A DNA stretch of 64,000 nt from Mariprofundaceae bacterium (GTDB taxonomy: Bacteria; Pseudomonadota; Zetaproteobacteria; Mariprofundales; Mariprofundaceae): positions 62,001-126,000 of the forward strand of contig JAUZQO010000009.1 in assembly GCA_030950925.1 (NCBI GenBank), written 5' to 3'. This document shows, one piece after another, positions 26,282-36,593 of the stretch. The notes beneath the pieces were generated by a model, which saw only the letters and a program-made list of their open reading frames with translations, did not search any database and was not told where the DNA came from. Numbering within the stretch: the stretch's first letter is position 1; each line of letters opens with the position of its first letter. The position numbers and the translations under genes are program-made.

Positions 26282-28168
26282 CTATCCTTCATCATTCGCA
26301 CGTTCCAAATCTTCACTGGCTTGCATCCAAGCTTCTTCTGTATCATCCAGTTGCTGTTGAATAAGCCCATGCTGATGTGTCAGTTGTTTAAGCTTTTCAT
26401 TTTGATCGCCTGAATAAAGCTCAGCATCTGCCAACTGTTCAGCCAAATCATCTTTTTGTGTGTGAAGTCGTTCCATGTTTTTTTCCAACTTCATCACGCG
26501 GTCACGCAAAGGCTTTAATTGTTTGCGACGCTCATGATTCAGTTTGCGTTGTTCTTTTTTACCCGTATTGCCAGCCTCATCAATCATAGGCTCAACATCT
26601 TCATCCTTGGTCAACCATGTCGCATAGGTATCCAAATCACCATCAAAGGCTTGAACTTTTCCATCAGCCACCAACAACAATTCATCACACACGGTGCGTA
26701 ATAAATGACGATCATGGGAAATCAAAATCATCGCACCTTCAAAGGATTGCAATGCCATCGACAAAGCATGTCGCATATCCATATCCAAATGGTTGGTTGG
26801 TTCATCCAATAAAAGAAGGTTCGGCTGTTGATACACCAAGATTGCCAATACCAAACGTGCCTTTTCGCCCCCCGAAAACCCACGAATGGCACCCATAGCC
26901 ATATCATCTCGGAAGGCAAACCCACCCAAAAATAGACGCAACTCTTTTTCAGAAGCTTCATCATTCAACATCTGTAAATGTTGCAAAGGCGAGCGTTCAT
27001 CATGTAATTGTTCCAGCTGATGTTGGGCAAAGTAGCCAATACGCAAACCTTGAGCCGCTTGATATTGACCCAGCAATGGCGGCATTTCACCTGCCAATAC
27101 CTTGATTAAAGTTGATTTTCCTGAACCATTTTTTCCCAGTAACCCCAATCTTTCACCAGGTAAAAGTCCCATTGTCACCTTGTCTAAAATACGCTGTTCG
27201 CCATAACCCGCAGCCACTTTGGTCAAACGTAGCAAAGGGCTGGGCACTTGCTCTGGATTCTTAAAAGTAAAGGAAAATGGGGAATCCAAATGAGCGGGTG
27301 TAATCATCTGCATCCGTTCCAATGCTTTGATACGACTTTGCGCTTGTTTGGCTTTGCTCGCCTTCGCACGAAAACGGCGAATATAGTCCTGCATGTGTTC
27401 CACTTCGCGCTGCTGTTTTTCATACGATGATTGTTGCAATGCCATTTTTTCTGCACGCATACGCTCAAAAGCACTGTAGTTGCCTGTATAAAGGGTGATT
27501 TCTTGACGTTCAATATGGGCAATGATTTTAATGGTTCGATCTAAAAAATCACGATCATGAGAAATAAGTAATAAAGCACCTTGGTAGTGTTGCAGCCAAG
27601 TTTCTAACCAAATCACAGCTTCCAAATCCAAATGATTGGTCGGTTCATCCAAAAGCAACACATCCGAACGACACATCAAGGCTTGAGCCAAATTCAACCG
27701 CATCCGCCAACCACCTGAGAAACTGGCAACATCTTGTTCCTCCTGCCCAACTTTAAAACCCAGACCGTGCATCAAGCGCGCTGCTCTTGCATGGGCAGCA
27801 TAGCCATCAATCTGTGCCATACGCTCATGCAACTGCGTTAAACGTATGCCATCATCCTTTTTTTCTGCCTCTTTAATCGCGTGTTGTAACGATTCGAGTT
27901 CCGCATCACCTTGCATCACATAAGTAATCGCAGCCATAGCCAAAGCGGGTGTTTCCTGTGCGACATGAGCAAGGGTGATATTTTTTTGCATGGAAAACTG
28001 ACCCGTATCCTCTTCCAATTCGCCCCGAATTAAAGAAAATAATGATGATTTTCCAGTTCCATTCGCGCCAGTTAAACCTATTTTATCTCTGGCATGAATC
28101 ACCCATGTCATATCTTTGAACAGAAGTTTTGTACCGTGTCTTAAACTGACATCATTAAAATAAATCAT
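26282..28168 (-). CDS. yheS: ABC-F ATPase, YheS type
   Basis: This is a duplicated-ATPase translation factor of the ABC-F class, soluble and without membrane domains. The first cassette has the P-loop GLTGANGTGKSSLFSLIRGE, the signature FSGGWRMRLNLAQAL and LLLDEPTNHLDLEAVIWLE. A linker with FRAKASKAKQAQSRIKALER follows. The second cassette has GLLGKNGSGKSTLIKVLAG and FSGGEKARLVLAI. A C-terminal coiled coil (about 535-628) completes it. Sequence agreement with recalled E. coli YheS is high across the first cassette. The start overlaps the upstream gene stop by four bases. Confidence 0.93.
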   Translation of the reverse strand: MIYFNDVSLRHGTKLLFKDMTWVIHARDKIGLTGANGTGKSSLFSLIRGELEEDTGQFSMQKNITLAHVAQETPALAMAAITYVMQGDAELESLQHAIKEAEKKDDGIRLTQLHERMAQIDGYAAHARAARLMHGLGFKVGQEEQDVASFSGGWRMRLNLAQALMCRSDVLLLDEPTNHLDLEAVIWLETWLQHYQGALLLISHDRDFLDRTIKIIAHIERQEITLYTGNYSAFERMRAEKMALQQSSYEKQQREVEHMQDYIRRFRAKASKAKQAQSRIKALERMQMITPAHLDSPFSFTFKNPEQVPSPLLRLTKVAAGYGEQRILDKVTMGLLPGERLGLLGKNGSGKSTLIKVLAGEMPPLLGQYQAAQGLRIGYFAQHQLEQLHDERSPLQHLQMLNDEASEKELRLFLGGFAFRDDMAMGAIRGFSGGEKARLVLAILVYQQPNLLLLDEPTNHLDMDMRHALSMALQSFEGAMILISHDRHLLRTVCDELLLVADGKVQAFDGDLDTYATWLTKDEDVEPMIDEAGNTGKKEQRKLNHERRKQLKPLRDRVMKLEKNMERLHTQKDDLAEQLADAELYSGDQNEKLKQLTHQHGLIQQQLDDTEEAWMQASEDLERANDEG

Positions 28169-28500
28169 GTGCGTCCTGAACCTGCTCTTGGCGATGTTCG
28201 GGGTTCAATTTGATGAATCTCATCACCACGCAACACGAGTTCATAGTCACAGCCCTTACAACGGCTACCAAAACCTGAAAATGGAAACACCTTTAAGCGT
28301 TGACAGTTTGGACAATGACCCTGCTTGGCTTTGAAGGGAAGCCAAAACAAACAAATGCCAATAATGACAAAGGAAAATATACCCGTTAATGGCATAAATA
28401 AGCTTAACAACAGCGACAAGCCCCATAATGGAAGTGATAAGGCAATGATACGAAAAGGTGCAGGTTTAGCTGGCGAAATAGCAAGTGTGTCTTGTGACAT
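28165..28500 (-). CDS. Small membrane protein with Cys4 ribbon, unknown
   Basis: The 111-residue protein has two membrane helices (about 18-38 and 40-56) and a C-terminal zinc-ribbon, GHCPNCQRLKVFPFSGFGSR followed by CKGCDYEL. It overlaps yheS by four bases and starts 14 bp after the RibD-like gene. The fold resembles other small membrane-plus-ribbon proteins in this window (42288-42599). Function unknown. Confidence 0.65.
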   Translation of the reverse strand: MSQDTLAISPAKPAPFRIIALSLPLWGLSLLLSLFMPLTGIFSFVIIGICLFWLPFKAKQGHCPNCQRLKVFPFSGFGSRCKGCDYELVLRGDEIHQIEPRTSPRAGSGRT

Positions 28501-28514
28501 GTTTCCTCGTTCTT

Positions 28515-29336
28515 TTATATGTTTTGCGTATGTGATATGCGATACTGTCCAAACATTTGCTGCCCCTTCACATCCAAATAAAGTGAAGATAATTCACAAG
28601 AAACAGGGGACATATTACCTTTCAAGATGGTGTGAAAATCATCATGTCCCAGTAGAGATAAATGTGTTGTCAGAAACATACAATTTAAAACACCAGCCAT
28701 AAGCAACGTGTGATGAACTTGAGGACCCGCAATCATATAAGCACTGCGATAACCTTTTTCAATCAAATGCTGTTTAAGCTTCACACCTTCAACACGGCTT
28801 TCCCCAGCAATGAGGATACCCACACCGATGGCTTGCAATGCTTTTTTTTGAGTCATATTTGCACGCGATGTGGTCACAACCCAAACCTTTCGATCCGATA
28901 AGCTCGCGAGACTATCCAACGGAATGTCCAAACTTGATGAAACCACCATCACATCGGGTTGTGCTGAAAGACCTTCCTGCTCACGCCAATCACGCAAATC
29001 TTCATAGGCCCGACCCTGTCCAACAGGCAATAAATCTTGTGCACATCCTTTGGCTAACTGTCGAAAGTAACGGGCTGATGTAAGCATGACATCAGCTTGT
29101 GCTGCCAACTCTTGATATAAACGCCAATCCCGCGCATTCGCAATACACACAGGTACAGAAAATTCGTTCGTATTGCCTTCACACACAGCAATACGACCAT
29201 CCAATGAGGCTATATAATTACTATAAATACATACATCATGTTCTAATGCTTGCCTGTGTAATTGATAGGAAAGATACAATCCTTTAAGCGATTTTGATGC
29301 CTCCCCTTTAGGGTATAAGCATAATAAATCATCCAT
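28515..29336 (-). CDS. Stand-alone RibD C-terminal (pyrimidine reductase) domain protein
   Basis: The 273-residue protein resembles the NADPH-dependent reductase half of RibD (DHFR-like fold): SNYIASLDGRIAV (about 41-53), AQADVMLTSARYFRQL and a GPQVHHTLLMAGVLNCMFLT stretch near residue 215. No deaminase half is fused. Its ATG directly follows the stop of the exported TPR gene (29337), indicating translational coupling. The ribE-ribBA-ribH cluster of this window lacks ribD, so this could supply the reductase. Alternatively it is a riboflavin-independent paralogue. Confidence 0.72.
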   Translation of the reverse strand: MDDLLCLYPKGEASKSLKGLYLSYQLHRQALEHDVCIYSNYIASLDGRIAVCEGNTNEFSVPVCIANARDWRLYQELAAQADVMLTSARYFRQLAKGCAQDLLPVGQGRAYEDLRDWREQEGLSAQPDVMVVSSSLDIPLDSLASLSDRKVWVVTTSRANMTQKKALQAIGVGILIAGESRVEGVKLKQHLIEKGYRSAYMIAGPQVHHTLLMAGVLNCMFLTTHLSLLGHDDFHTILKGNMSPVSCELSSLYLDVKGQQMFGQYRISHTQNI

Positions 29337-30692
29337 TTAAAATAGACCTAAGCTGCCTCCAGACTTCTTCTCAAGTTTACGAATATTGGATGAAGCTTCT
29401 TTGGCTTGCTTACTATTTGGGTATTGCTCAATCAACCTCTGATAGATATTGATGGCTTGGGACTTCTGTTTGAGCTTTTTATTGTATATATCACCAATAT
29501 TGAGTAATTTTTCAGGTGCCAAAGCATTGTCAGAATAATCCCGAATAAGCTGCTCATCAATGGCTATCACAAGGGCATAGTCACGCATCGAAGATGAAGC
29601 AATCTTTTCAGCTTCTTGTAAAGCTTTGATACCATCATCGCCCGAAAATATATCTGACAATTTACGATAAGCTTCAACAGCTTTTGCATACTCTTTGGTT
29701 TTCTTCGAATAAATTTCACCCAACATTTCTAAGGCTTTTTTTCCTATGGGGTCATCCGCATATTTTTCTACGGCTGTATTCAAAGTTAACAGTGCTTTTT
29801 GATACAAACGTAAATGTTGACTCTGGGTTAATGCCAATTTGATATAGGACTGTTTGGCAACATCCGAACGTGGAAATTGTTCAATCACCTGCTCATAACT
29901 CAGCACAGCATCTTCATAGTCTTTTAGGCCAGCACGTTGAATCTCACCAATAGAAAACAATGCATTGGGGCGCAATGAACTTTGGGGATAAACAGTGAGT
30001 AAGCTCCGATAATGATAAATACCCACATGGTAGTTTTTACCAGCATGTGCCGCTAAAATATTTTGCACCACATCATCTTTAACATCATTAGGGTAACGAA
30101 CCAGAAAACGTGAACAAGCAGCTTCAATCACAGGGTTAAAATTCTTATCATCAATGGAAGATATGCCTGACAACAGGGCAAACAAACGATCACTTTGCTT
30201 ACCTATACTTAAGAAATCCGTATTCAATACAACATCAAGGGTGGGTTTATAATACTTCAGTGAACCTGCCAATAAATCTTGCAAACCTTTACGCGATGCT
30301 TTTTCATAACGTGAGTCAGGGTACGCCGATATAATACTCAGAAAATCCATGGCTAAATTTTCATCTTGATCCATACGGTTATGCAATATTGCTTTCAATT
30401 GCACAGCTTCAACGGATAAAGGTTTTTGACCATAAACCTTCATATAATCATTTAAGTCATTGAGAAGAGAAATTTCTAAAGGCGTTATTGAACTACCAAA
30501 CAATGAAAAAGAACTTTTCTTCACAGCTGATTTTTTTACTTCCTCTCGCATGACTGCCAAATGATCATTGGCAACTTTTGTCATATCTTTTGTATCATTC
30601 TTTAATGCTGAAGTACTCGGAATCCCCAAATCATCCGCATAAGCACTTCCTATAAAGTTCAGACATAACAATATCACAACGAACAAACGCAT
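29337..30692 (-). CDS. Exported TPR-repeat protein
   Basis: The 451-residue protein has a Sec signal peptide, MRLFVVILLCLNFIGSAYA, then a helical region and at least five TPR-like units in the C-terminal half. Examples are AVLSYEQVIEQFPRSDVAKQ, KAVEAYRKLSDIFSGDDG and QAINIYQRLIEQYPNSKQAK, of the YbgF/BamD style. The start is set by GGGAG six bases upstream of ATG 30692. It is the third of three consecutive exported TPR genes and is coupled to the RibD-like gene. The specific role is unknown; scaffold function in the periplasm is likely. Confidence 0.75.
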   Translation of the reverse strand: MRLFVVILLCLNFIGSAYADDLGIPSTSALKNDTKDMTKVANDHLAVMREEVKKSAVKKSSFSLFGSSITPLEISLLNDLNDYMKVYGQKPLSVEAVQLKAILHNRMDQDENLAMDFLSIISAYPDSRYEKASRKGLQDLLAGSLKYYKPTLDVVLNTDFLSIGKQSDRLFALLSGISSIDDKNFNPVIEAACSRFLVRYPNDVKDDVVQNILAAHAGKNYHVGIYHYRSLLTVYPQSSLRPNALFSIGEIQRAGLKDYEDAVLSYEQVIEQFPRSDVAKQSYIKLALTQSQHLRLYQKALLTLNTAVEKYADDPIGKKALEMLGEIYSKKTKEYAKAVEAYRKLSDIFSGDDGIKALQEAEKIASSSMRDYALVIAIDEQLIRDYSDNALAPEKLLNIGDIYNKKLKQKSQAINIYQRLIEQYPNSKQAKEASSNIRKLEKKSGGSLGLF

Positions 30693-30804
30693 TTTTTCTC
30701 CCAACAAGCTTTGTTTTTTATTTTCATACGCTGACAAGATAAACTTTATTCACATAAAAAGAAGCAAAATACTTTCCAATCCATGGCAATATCCAAAGGA
30801 TCAA

Positions 30805-31347
30805 TTATTTCACACTCGCAATAAAAGCTTGCACATCTTTGGTCATGGGGTGTTTGGGATATTTTTTCACAAAACTTTTCAAATATGACAAACTTTTCTT
30901 CTGCTCTCCCTGCTGATCATAACATGCTGCAAGTGCCAGTAATCCATTGGACTGAATACTTTGAAAAGATGAAGTTTCCACCAAACCTATCAACTCACGC
31001 GTACCTTCGCTCACATCACCTTTTTCACATAAGCTACCCGCCGTTTCAAACGATTTCATATCACTTTGAAAAACAGGATCCGATGCCAAATCTTGTTCCC
31101 AATGCGGGGTTAATGCCGTTTCAGTTGTTTCCGCCCCACGCACACCAATCACTGCGGTCACATGGTGGTTGGCATTGGTATTACGCCTTGGCATAATGGT
31201 TTTTATTTTTCCCCATAGGGAATGGAAAAAACCATGTTCGCGTTGCTGTTCTTGGTGCCATTGGTCTGCTGCTATCGCACCCGTTGACCAACTACACATG
31301 ATACTCATAAGTGAAATGACTGTGATCATTTTGATTGTATTTTTCAT
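30805..31347 (-). CDS. Exported protein with TPR-like C-terminus
   Basis: The 180-residue protein has a signal peptide ending near GAIAAD (about residue 27) and a C-terminal pair of TPR-like helices (LALAACYDQQGEQKKSLSYL, FVKKYPKHPMTKDVQ). GAGGTGAAGT precedes ATG 31347. It begins 21 bp after the stop of the 1713-residue protein gene, so the two are almost certainly co-transcribed. No family assignment. Confidence 0.65.
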   Translation of the reverse strand: MKNTIKMITVISLMSIMCSWSTGAIAADQWHQEQQREHGFFHSLWGKIKTIMPRRNTNANHHVTAVIGVRGAETTETALTPHWEQDLASDPVFQSDMKSFETAGSLCEKGDVSEGTRELIGLVETSSFQSIQSNGLLALAACYDQQGEQKKSLSYLKSFVKKYPKHPMTKDVQAFIASVK

Positions 31348-31368
31348 ACTTCACCTCTCATACTCTCA

Positions 31369-34300
31369 TTAACCCGCTAACAACGATCCAAGCTCACGGT
31401 ATCGTATTTTAACGCCTGTATCTATACTTATAGCATTTTTAAAAACTTTCACAGCATATTTTATATCACCATGCTGATAATAACTCATGGCAATATTCAC
31501 CAATACATTTGCATTGTTGGGCATCAAGGCTGCTGCTTCTTGATAGTATTCAATCGCTTTATCGTAGTTTTTTAATAAATAATAAGCATTTCCTAGATTG
31601 TTAAGTGCGGCACTGTTTCGTTTATCCATCCTAATAATACCTTCAAACCCATGGATAGCATCTTCATACAAACCATTTTTAGCATAAATAATGGCTATTT
31701 GCATCTGGGCTTCAATATTTCCAGCATCAAATGCTAACATATTTTGATAAGGTGCAATCAAACGCCCCACAGCCTTCAAAAGCAGTATATGACTTTCACG
31801 TTTAATCAGGGTGCTTACAAGCTTTTGATCGGGAGCTTGAACTTGAAAATCTGCAGGCGGCAATGTGACGGGGTTAACAGTTTGCCAAATTTTATGCAGA
31901 TAAAGAGGGTTTAGCCTACCATCCTTGCTGTAGCGTTGGAATTTTTTTGCGCCTTCAATCCAAGCTTCAGAGAATGTTGCACCAACCAAAGTCGCTTCAA
32001 CAGGAATCCAGACCTTGCCATCCACAATGGCCAATAAATCATCTTGCGTACTAATCAATTGCTTCTGATCTTCTGGCAAGCCTGTATTAAACATCATCAA
32101 CAAATGTCCAGGTACATCCAATAAGGCCGTCTCAATACCAAGGTTCTCCAAAGATGCTGCCATAAGAACAGATAAATCATCACAATCACCACTTTTAACA
32201 CGCAACGTTTCACGTGGATATTGCACTGTATCCGCCTGTGTTTTACTCAATTTATCATAAGGGTTATTGGGATCAATCAAATACTTCATATTCATCGCAT
32301 GAAATACTTCAAAAATAGTCATTGCCTTAGAAATACGGTCGTTTAATAAACTTTTCTTTGGTTTATATTGATTCACCATTTGACGAATATAGACATTCAA
32401 CACTTGGTCTTTGGGTGTCACAAAGGCACCCACCATATTGGCATGATTCCAAACAATAGCATTGCGTCCATACATCGTAATGGGCTGATTTAATTTTTCA
32501 ACGTGAGAAGATCCACTCAAAAAATACTCCGCAGATACTTCCGTCTGCAAACCTGTATTTTCATCAATCTCCAACACTTTATTATTCAGCGATGCCTTCA
32601 AATCAACCCTCACACTTTTACCTGCGGGTAAAATATCCACGACATAAGTACTTGGGAAATCCATATATGCTTTAATTTGGAAACTTACTTTGATATTTTG
32701 AAAATCAATACCTGAACTGTTTTTCAATGTTACGTGTCCCAAGGGTTGGCTGGCGTATTGCTTGTACAATGCGGCAAAGGCAGGCTCAAATTTCAAGTCC
32801 ACAAGCTTAGGTCCAGCTACCCCACCCCCTGAGGATTCCACTTTTTTCTTTTGCAAGTATGTTAAATTTAACTTCTGACGGTATTGCTTATTATTACTTT
32901 CCAATGTTGTTGCTTCGGTAAAGGCAGCAATGGCCTTCTCAAACATCTGACGTGCCAAGTATATATCACCCAACATCGCATGCGGTGCCCCCAAAGTCGG
33001 TGCAATAATCATGGCCTGTTCAGCTATTTTTTCCGCTTGGTCATACATATGGTTCGCCATATAAGCACGCGCTAACTGGAGTTGCAGTTGTTCATTGTTA
33101 TCATCGAAACGAATTGCTCGTTGTAATGTATCAATACTTTCTGAAACTCGCCCTTGCATAGACTGAGCCTTTGCCAAAATACTCAGGGCTAATGCATGAT
33201 TATTTTTCACAGACAGCACATTATTTACTTGCTCTTCAGCAAGATGTGGGCGGTTTTGATTCAAATAAGCCCGTGCCAACCCCAACTCAACCTCAATATT
33301 CTTAGGATCCAGTTTCAGAGCATCTGCAAACGTTTTTTGCGCACATACTGCATTGTTTTCTGCGCTACAAAGCGTACCCAAACGAACATACAATGAAACC
33401 TTCTCAGGTTTAATGTTGATCGCATGATTTAAAGCAGATTGTTCATTGAAAAAATCTTTTTGACCATGGTAAGCATCCGCCAGTGCCAACCAAACTTCCA
33501 AACGCTGTCCATCTGATTTTTCAGCCTTTAATAAGAGTACCAAGGCACGATTAGACTTGCCTTCTTTTAAGGCCACACGCCCCAATACATAATTGGCCAT
33601 ACCTCGCAATTCAGCAATTGATGCCATTGCAATCGCAGCTTGCCGTGCAGCAGGTAAGTTGTTTGTCGTAATATAAATCCCTGACAATAAAATATGCGCT
33701 TGCTGGTTGCTTGCATCGTGGTCAATCGCTGCTTGATAGCTATGTGCTGCACTTGCCCACTGTTGCTTCGCTTCATAAGCCTGCCCAATCAGCAACCAAC
33801 TTTGAGAGTCAACCCCCGCTTGACGTTCTGCTTCCTGCAAAGCAATGACACTTTGATCATTCGCACCAATATCATCATACACTTTCGACAATTCAAGGTT
33901 CCAATGCGCTGTTTTTGGTTCCAGTTTAGAGGCTTCTTGCAAACACCCAATGGCTCCCAAACTATCATCCAAGAAGCGCAAGGTTTGTGCGCACAAACCA
34001 AATGTTTTGGCATTGGCAAGCTTCTGGCTCATGGCTTGGTCAATGACCAATTTAGCTTGCAACCATGCTTGACTTTGAATCAATGCCTCTGCTTGCAAGT
34101 TATACGCCCGCGTTTTTGCATGGGGAAAAGTGGCCAACCTAGCAAACATTTTCGCTGCTTCTTTCAATTCACCCAAAGCAATCAAGGTGCGACCCAAATA
34201 CTCCACTGCGCCCAAATGCTTGCCGTTTTCATTTAAGGCTTGTTGAAAATATTGTTTGGCAGCGATGTAATCTTTGCGCTGATAAAGTGTTAACCCCTGT

Positions 34301-36510
34301 TGAAAGGCATCTTCAAACCACACCGATGGCTTACTATGTTTTCCATAAGCACTGACAGCAACAACACGATATTTTTCAGCACCATTTCGAGGTAATATAA
34401 GGAATGGTTTCACGACCTCAGCCAATGGTTTTTTCACGACCTGACCATTATCATCAGCAAAGACTTGATAACGCCCCATAAAACTTTCAGATGGTTTTTT
34501 CCAAGACAAAGATACCCTATTTACATCCCCACCCAAATGCATGTTGGTCACTGCATCAGGCACCCTTAGCATTAAAAATGTATGCCGCGCCCTTTTGTTG
34601 GGATCCATCACGGCAATCAATTCATCATTGCTAGGAATAGGGTTGAAGATCCAAGGATCTGAGGAGGATGAAAAGAATGTGTGCTTCAACACACCAAAGG
34701 TATCGGCTGCCAATCCCGTCAACAAACGAACAGCACCATTGGCAGCACCCAACACACCATCAATAGGTGTATTCGTTTTCGGCAAAGATTTACCTACCCA
34801 ATGACTATCAATACCCGCTTGAGCTTGAATATGCAACGGTGAAAAACGAAACACAGGGTAGCCATTTCGATACACACGAATCAATTTATCATTATTCTTC
34901 GTCGAACCTAGAACATACAACACATCATTTTGATCCAACATTAAGTCATCAATAGACACCAAAAAATCAGGGCTTTTCTTATTATTCTCACCCAGAACAT
35001 CGATCACATCACCTTGCTGATTCAAAACATAAATTAACCCAACCGCCTGATCAGCCACATACACCTGTTCTTTGGAGTCCACAGCAATGGCAACGGGTTC
35101 TTTCAGTTGAATATCTCCATTTTTACCGTTCCCCATTTCCTTAAAAAACACACCATTACGACTAAATACTTCAATACGATGGTTGCCTGTATCCGCAACA
35201 TAAATTCGACCCGCTACAGCCAAATCTCTTGCTTTTGAAAATTCACCTTTTTTACTACCATGTTTACCTATTGAGAATTGGAAATCACCCGCATGATTAA
35301 ATATTTTAATATTTTGTTTATCTAGGATTAGCAGCATATTCTGATTAAACGATGCCCGTTTGGGTGTTTTAAACTTAGCCTTCAATACGCTTTGTTCTTT
35401 GCCTTCTAAATTTAAAATTCTAACACTATTTTCATCATCATTAAGGCAAAGAATACTATCTTTTGTATAAACATACGAAATCGAACATACTGTTTTCAAT
35501 ACAGAAGATTTTTGTACACTCATTAAATCTGCATGCAATGACGTGACTTTGGATACATAGTCGGTTTGAAACACTTCAACTTTTTTATTTTTACTATCTG
35601 CAACAAATAATTTTTTTGACACATCATCAAATTCAAGACTTTGAACCGCACCAAACTGCCCGCGCCCCTGCCCCTTGGTACCAAAAGAGTCCAGTAATTT
35701 TCCCTTTTCCCAGTCTAAAAAAACAATCTTTCCAGAAATCTTATCTTGCAAAATTAAACGTCCATCCAGAGTTACATCCAAGGCTTGCAACTTAGGTTTC
35801 TGCGGAAAATATATCTGAAGATTCACAGATGCCATTTGTTTTAAAAGTTCACCTTTGGAAGAATAAATGGAGACCCGACTCCCTTGACCATTATCCAGCA
35901 CATAAACACGATCCCATTGATCCACTGCGATTTGAAAAGGGTTCGTTAAATTCACGCCTTTCTCAGAACTTGTATCACCAAATGAAAATAAGAATACACC
36001 ATCAGGAGAAAAAACGGACACACGTTGTGCGCCACGTTCAACAATATAAATACGTCCTTGCTGTGAGTATACAAGATCAACAGGCTGAGAAAGTTCGCCT
36101 TCCTGCTCACCCTTATGCCCAATCGCAACCAATGCTTGACCCGATCCATTCACAATCGCCCATCGATTTTCTTTACGATTCACAAGTAAGATTCTATTCA
36201 ACGGTAAAGCAGCCACAGCACTGATACCTTTGACATCAAAAACCTTACCTTTACCCGTGAGTAAATACTGATGCTGGAGTTGATAGTTCTCTAAACCAAT
36301 CATAACCAAACTTTTTTGTGTTGATAATAATAGCTGATTTGAAGATACAGACATACCTTGTACATCTAAAAAATCGACGCCTTCCACACTCTGGGCATCA
36401 ATAGTCCGTTCAAAAACCACCTTGGCTGATAGGTTTTGCATACCAAAAAAAATCAATAGAAGTCCACCCAATACATAGTGAATCCACATCATTTTTCTTA
36501 CTTTATTCAT
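31369..36510 (-). CDS. Giant exported NHL-propeller / FN3 / TPR / transglutaminase-like protein
   Basis: This is a 1713-residue protein with an N-terminal hydrophobic signal (about 8-29). Domains by eye: NHL/six-bladed propeller repeats to about residue 560 (PFQIAVDQWDRVYVLDNGQG, ARDLAVAGRIYVADTGNHRI, PVAIAVDSKEQVYVADQAVG); an FN3-like domain about 655-740; a long TPR array about 745-1220; a beta-rich plus transglutaminase-like region about 1225-1560 with Cys in KSGDCDDLSVLMA and His in VPGHLLMMF; and a last TPR set to the C-terminus (DAIHGFEGIIRMDKRNSAAL). A periplasmic or surface scaffold is plausible. No symbol. Confidence 0.8.
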   Translation of the reverse strand: MNKVRKMMWIHYVLGGLLLIFFGMQNLSAKVVFERTIDAQSVEGVDFLDVQGMSVSSNQLLLSTQKSLVMIGLENYQLQHQYLLTGKGKVFDVKGISAVAALPLNRILLVNRKENRWAIVNGSGQALVAIGHKGEQEGELSQPVDLVYSQQGRIYIVERGAQRVSVFSPDGVFLFSFGDTSSEKGVNLTNPFQIAVDQWDRVYVLDNGQGSRVSIYSSKGELLKQMASVNLQIYFPQKPKLQALDVTLDGRLILQDKISGKIVFLDWEKGKLLDSFGTKGQGRGQFGAVQSLEFDDVSKKLFVADSKNKKVEVFQTDYVSKVTSLHADLMSVQKSSVLKTVCSISYVYTKDSILCLNDDENSVRILNLEGKEQSVLKAKFKTPKRASFNQNMLLILDKQNIKIFNHAGDFQFSIGKHGSKKGEFSKARDLAVAGRIYVADTGNHRIEVFSRNGVFFKEMGNGKNGDIQLKEPVAIAVDSKEQVYVADQAVGLIYVLNQQGDVIDVLGENNKKSPDFLVSIDDLMLDQNDVLYVLGSTKNNDKLIRVYRNGYPVFRFSPLHIQAQAGIDSHWVGKSLPKTNTPIDGVLGAANGAVRLLTGLAADTFGVLKHTFFSSSSDPWIFNPIPSNDELIAVMDPNKRARHTFLMLRVPDAVTNMHLGGDVNRVSLSWKKPSESFMGRYQVFADDNGQVVKKPLAEVVKPFLILPRNGAEKYRVVAVSAYGKHSKPSVWFEDAFQQGLTLYQRKDYIAAKQYFQQALNENGKHLGAVEYLGRTLIALGELKEAAKMFARLATFPHAKTRAYNLQAEALIQSQAWLQAKLVIDQAMSQKLANAKTFGLCAQTLRFLDDSLGAIGCLQEASKLEPKTAHWNLELSKVYDDIGANDQSVIALQEAERQAGVDSQSWLLIGQAYEAKQQWASAAHSYQAAIDHDASNQQAHILLSGIYITTNNLPAARQAAIAMASIAELRGMANYVLGRVALKEGKSNRALVLLLKAEKSDGQRLEVWLALADAYHGQKDFFNEQSALNHAINIKPEKVSLYVRLGTLCSAENNAVCAQKTFADALKLDPKNIEVELGLARAYLNQNRPHLAEEQVNNVLSVKNNHALALSILAKAQSMQGRVSESIDTLQRAIRFDDNNEQLQLQLARAYMANHMYDQAEKIAEQAMIIAPTLGAPHAMLGDIYLARQMFEKAIAAFTEATTLESNNKQYRQKLNLTYLQKKKVESSGGGVAGPKLVDLKFEPAFAALYKQYASQPLGHVTLKNSSGIDFQNIKVSFQIKAYMDFPSTYVVDILPAGKSVRVDLKASLNNKVLEIDENTGLQTEVSAEYFLSGSSHVEKLNQPITMYGRNAIVWNHANMVGAFVTPKDQVLNVYIRQMVNQYKPKKSLLNDRISKAMTIFEVFHAMNMKYLIDPNNPYDKLSKTQADTVQYPRETLRVKSGDCDDLSVLMAASLENLGIETALLDVPGHLLMMFNTGLPEDQKQLISTQDDLLAIVDGKVWIPVEATLVGATFSEAWIEGAKKFQRYSKDGRLNPLYLHKIWQTVNPVTLPPADFQVQAPDQKLVSTLIKRESHILLLKAVGRLIAPYQNMLAFDAGNIEAQMQIAIIYAKNGLYEDAIHGFEGIIRMDKRNSAALNNLGNAYYLLKNYDKAIEYYQEAAALMPNNANVLVNIAMSYYQHGDIKYAVKVFKNAISIDTGVKIRYRELGSLLAG

Positions 36511-36593
36511 ATCTTCATATCCTATATACCCACAATATCACCCAACAATGGACAGACTCTAACTTCATTATGGCATGTCAAAATATTTCACAT

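Noticed and set aside
33567-33788. Open frames antisense or out of frame within the giant TPR gene and other long genes
   Set aside because: They lack ribosome-binding sites and family features, and the main frame has continuous repeat motifs. They are shadows.
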